Shown: piece after piece, positions 4,965-5,212 of the stretch | How positions within the stretch are numbered: position 1 is the first letter of the stretch | Layout: each line of letters begins with the position of its first letter | Origin: Acidobacteriota bacterium | GTDB taxonomy: Bacteria; Acidobacteriota; Vicinamibacteria; Vicinamibacterales; Fen-181 | NCBI GenBank assembly: GCA_003157675.1 | Contig: PMKG01000325.1 | Coordinates: forward strand, 674-5,885 | Length of the DNA stretch: 5,212 nucleotides | Reading direction: 5' to 3' | The notes under the pieces: generated by a model | Database searches by the model: none | The model's input: the letters and a program-made list of their open reading frames with translations, nothing else | What the model was told of the DNA's origin: nothing | Translations under genes and position numbers: made by a program

Positions 4965-5212
4965 ATGACGTGGGAGCCGGTCATCGGGCTGGAGATACAC
5001 GCCCAGCTCGCTACCGACACGAAGATGTTCTGCGGGTGCGCCGCCCGCGCGGGCGCGCCGCCGAACACGCTCGTGTGCCCGGTGTGCCTCGGCCTGCCCG
5101 GGGCGTTGCCGGTGGCGAACGCGCGCGCCGTCGACTTCGCTATCCTCGCGGCCCTCGCGCTCGGCTGCCGTGTGCAGCCGGTCTCCGTATTCGCGCGCAA
5201 GAACTACTTCTA
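4965..5212 (+). CDS. gatB: Aspartyl/glutamyl-tRNA amidotransferase subunit B, N-terminal part (runs off right edge)
   Basis: The visible 82 codons are the N-terminus of GatB, the subunit of the GatCAB complex that activates Glu-tRNA(Gln) or Asp-tRNA(Asn) for transamidation in the cytoplasm. Family hallmarks are EPVIGLEIHAQLATDTKMFC (about 4-23), Cys pairs FCGC and VCPVC (Cys23/Cys25 and Cys38/Cys41, the zinc-binding set), LGLPGALPVAN (about 43-53) and, at the edge, FARKNYFY. The ATG at 4965 aligns with the usual start of the family, right before WEPVIGLEIH. It is transcribed away from the spoIID-like gene. No ribosome site is evident. Full proteins are about 480 residues, so most of the gene lies outside. 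Confidence 0.96.
   Translation, partial: MTWEPVIGLEIHAQLATDTKMFCGCAARAGAPPNTLVCPVCLGLPGALPVANARAVDFAILAALALGCRVQPVSVFARKNYF

Noticed and set aside
1..5212. Mobile elements, tRNA or rRNA genes, integrase or attachment sites
   Set aside because: I looked for transposase-like frames, long terminal inverted repeats, and tRNA or rRNA signatures on both strands and saw none.

Overview
The window is a compact, clearly high-GC stretch of bacterial chromosome. It holds six recognisable genes plus one short non-coding gap carrying a tandem repeat. Envelope components (a TolC-type outer membrane protein, a Spy/CpxP-type periplasmic protein, an ECF sigma/anti-sigma pair) point to a Gram-negative-type cell. 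Together with the cyanobacterial/plant-type IspH and a SpoIID-like protein next to gatB, the picture would fit a high-GC Acidobacteriota-like or similar environmental lineage. That placement is inference from gene style; no taxonomic marker is present.

Layout: five genes run head to tail on the minus strand from about 3758 down to 1, in this transcription order: ECF sigma factor (3758-3048), membrane-bound zinc-finger anti-sigma factor (3045-2410), IspH (2394-1216), Spy/CpxP-like periplasmic protein with two LTxxQ-type motifs (1170-628), and the N-terminal 192 residues of a TolC-family outer membrane efflux protein (578 to beyond base 1). Gaps are 2, 15, 45 and 49 nt, so they look like one operon. 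Upstream, also on the minus strand, lies a SpoIID/LytB-domain protein (4853-3900), separated from the sigma gene by 141 nt. On the plus strand, gatB begins at 4965 and runs off the right edge. Between the divergent spoIID-like gene and gatB (4854-4964) sits a five-unit heptamer repeat.

How it may work: the sigma factor would be held at the membrane by the anti-sigma factor and released by an envelope signal. Two sites share a GTAAACG ... CGTA arrangement, one just upstream of the sigma gene and one just upstream of the spy-like gene, with spacers of 16 and 17 nt between GTAAAC and CGTA. They look like ECF-type promoters, so the sigma factor may activate itself and, separately, the periplasmic protein and efflux channel. 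The set sigma + anti-sigma + Spy/CnrX-superfamily periplasmic protein + TolC-like channel resembles the logic of the Cupriavidus cnrYXH-CBA metal-efflux system. The unusual part is an essential-type isoprenoid Fe-S enzyme, IspH, lying in the middle. This regulatory model is a hypothesis from motif and gene order only.
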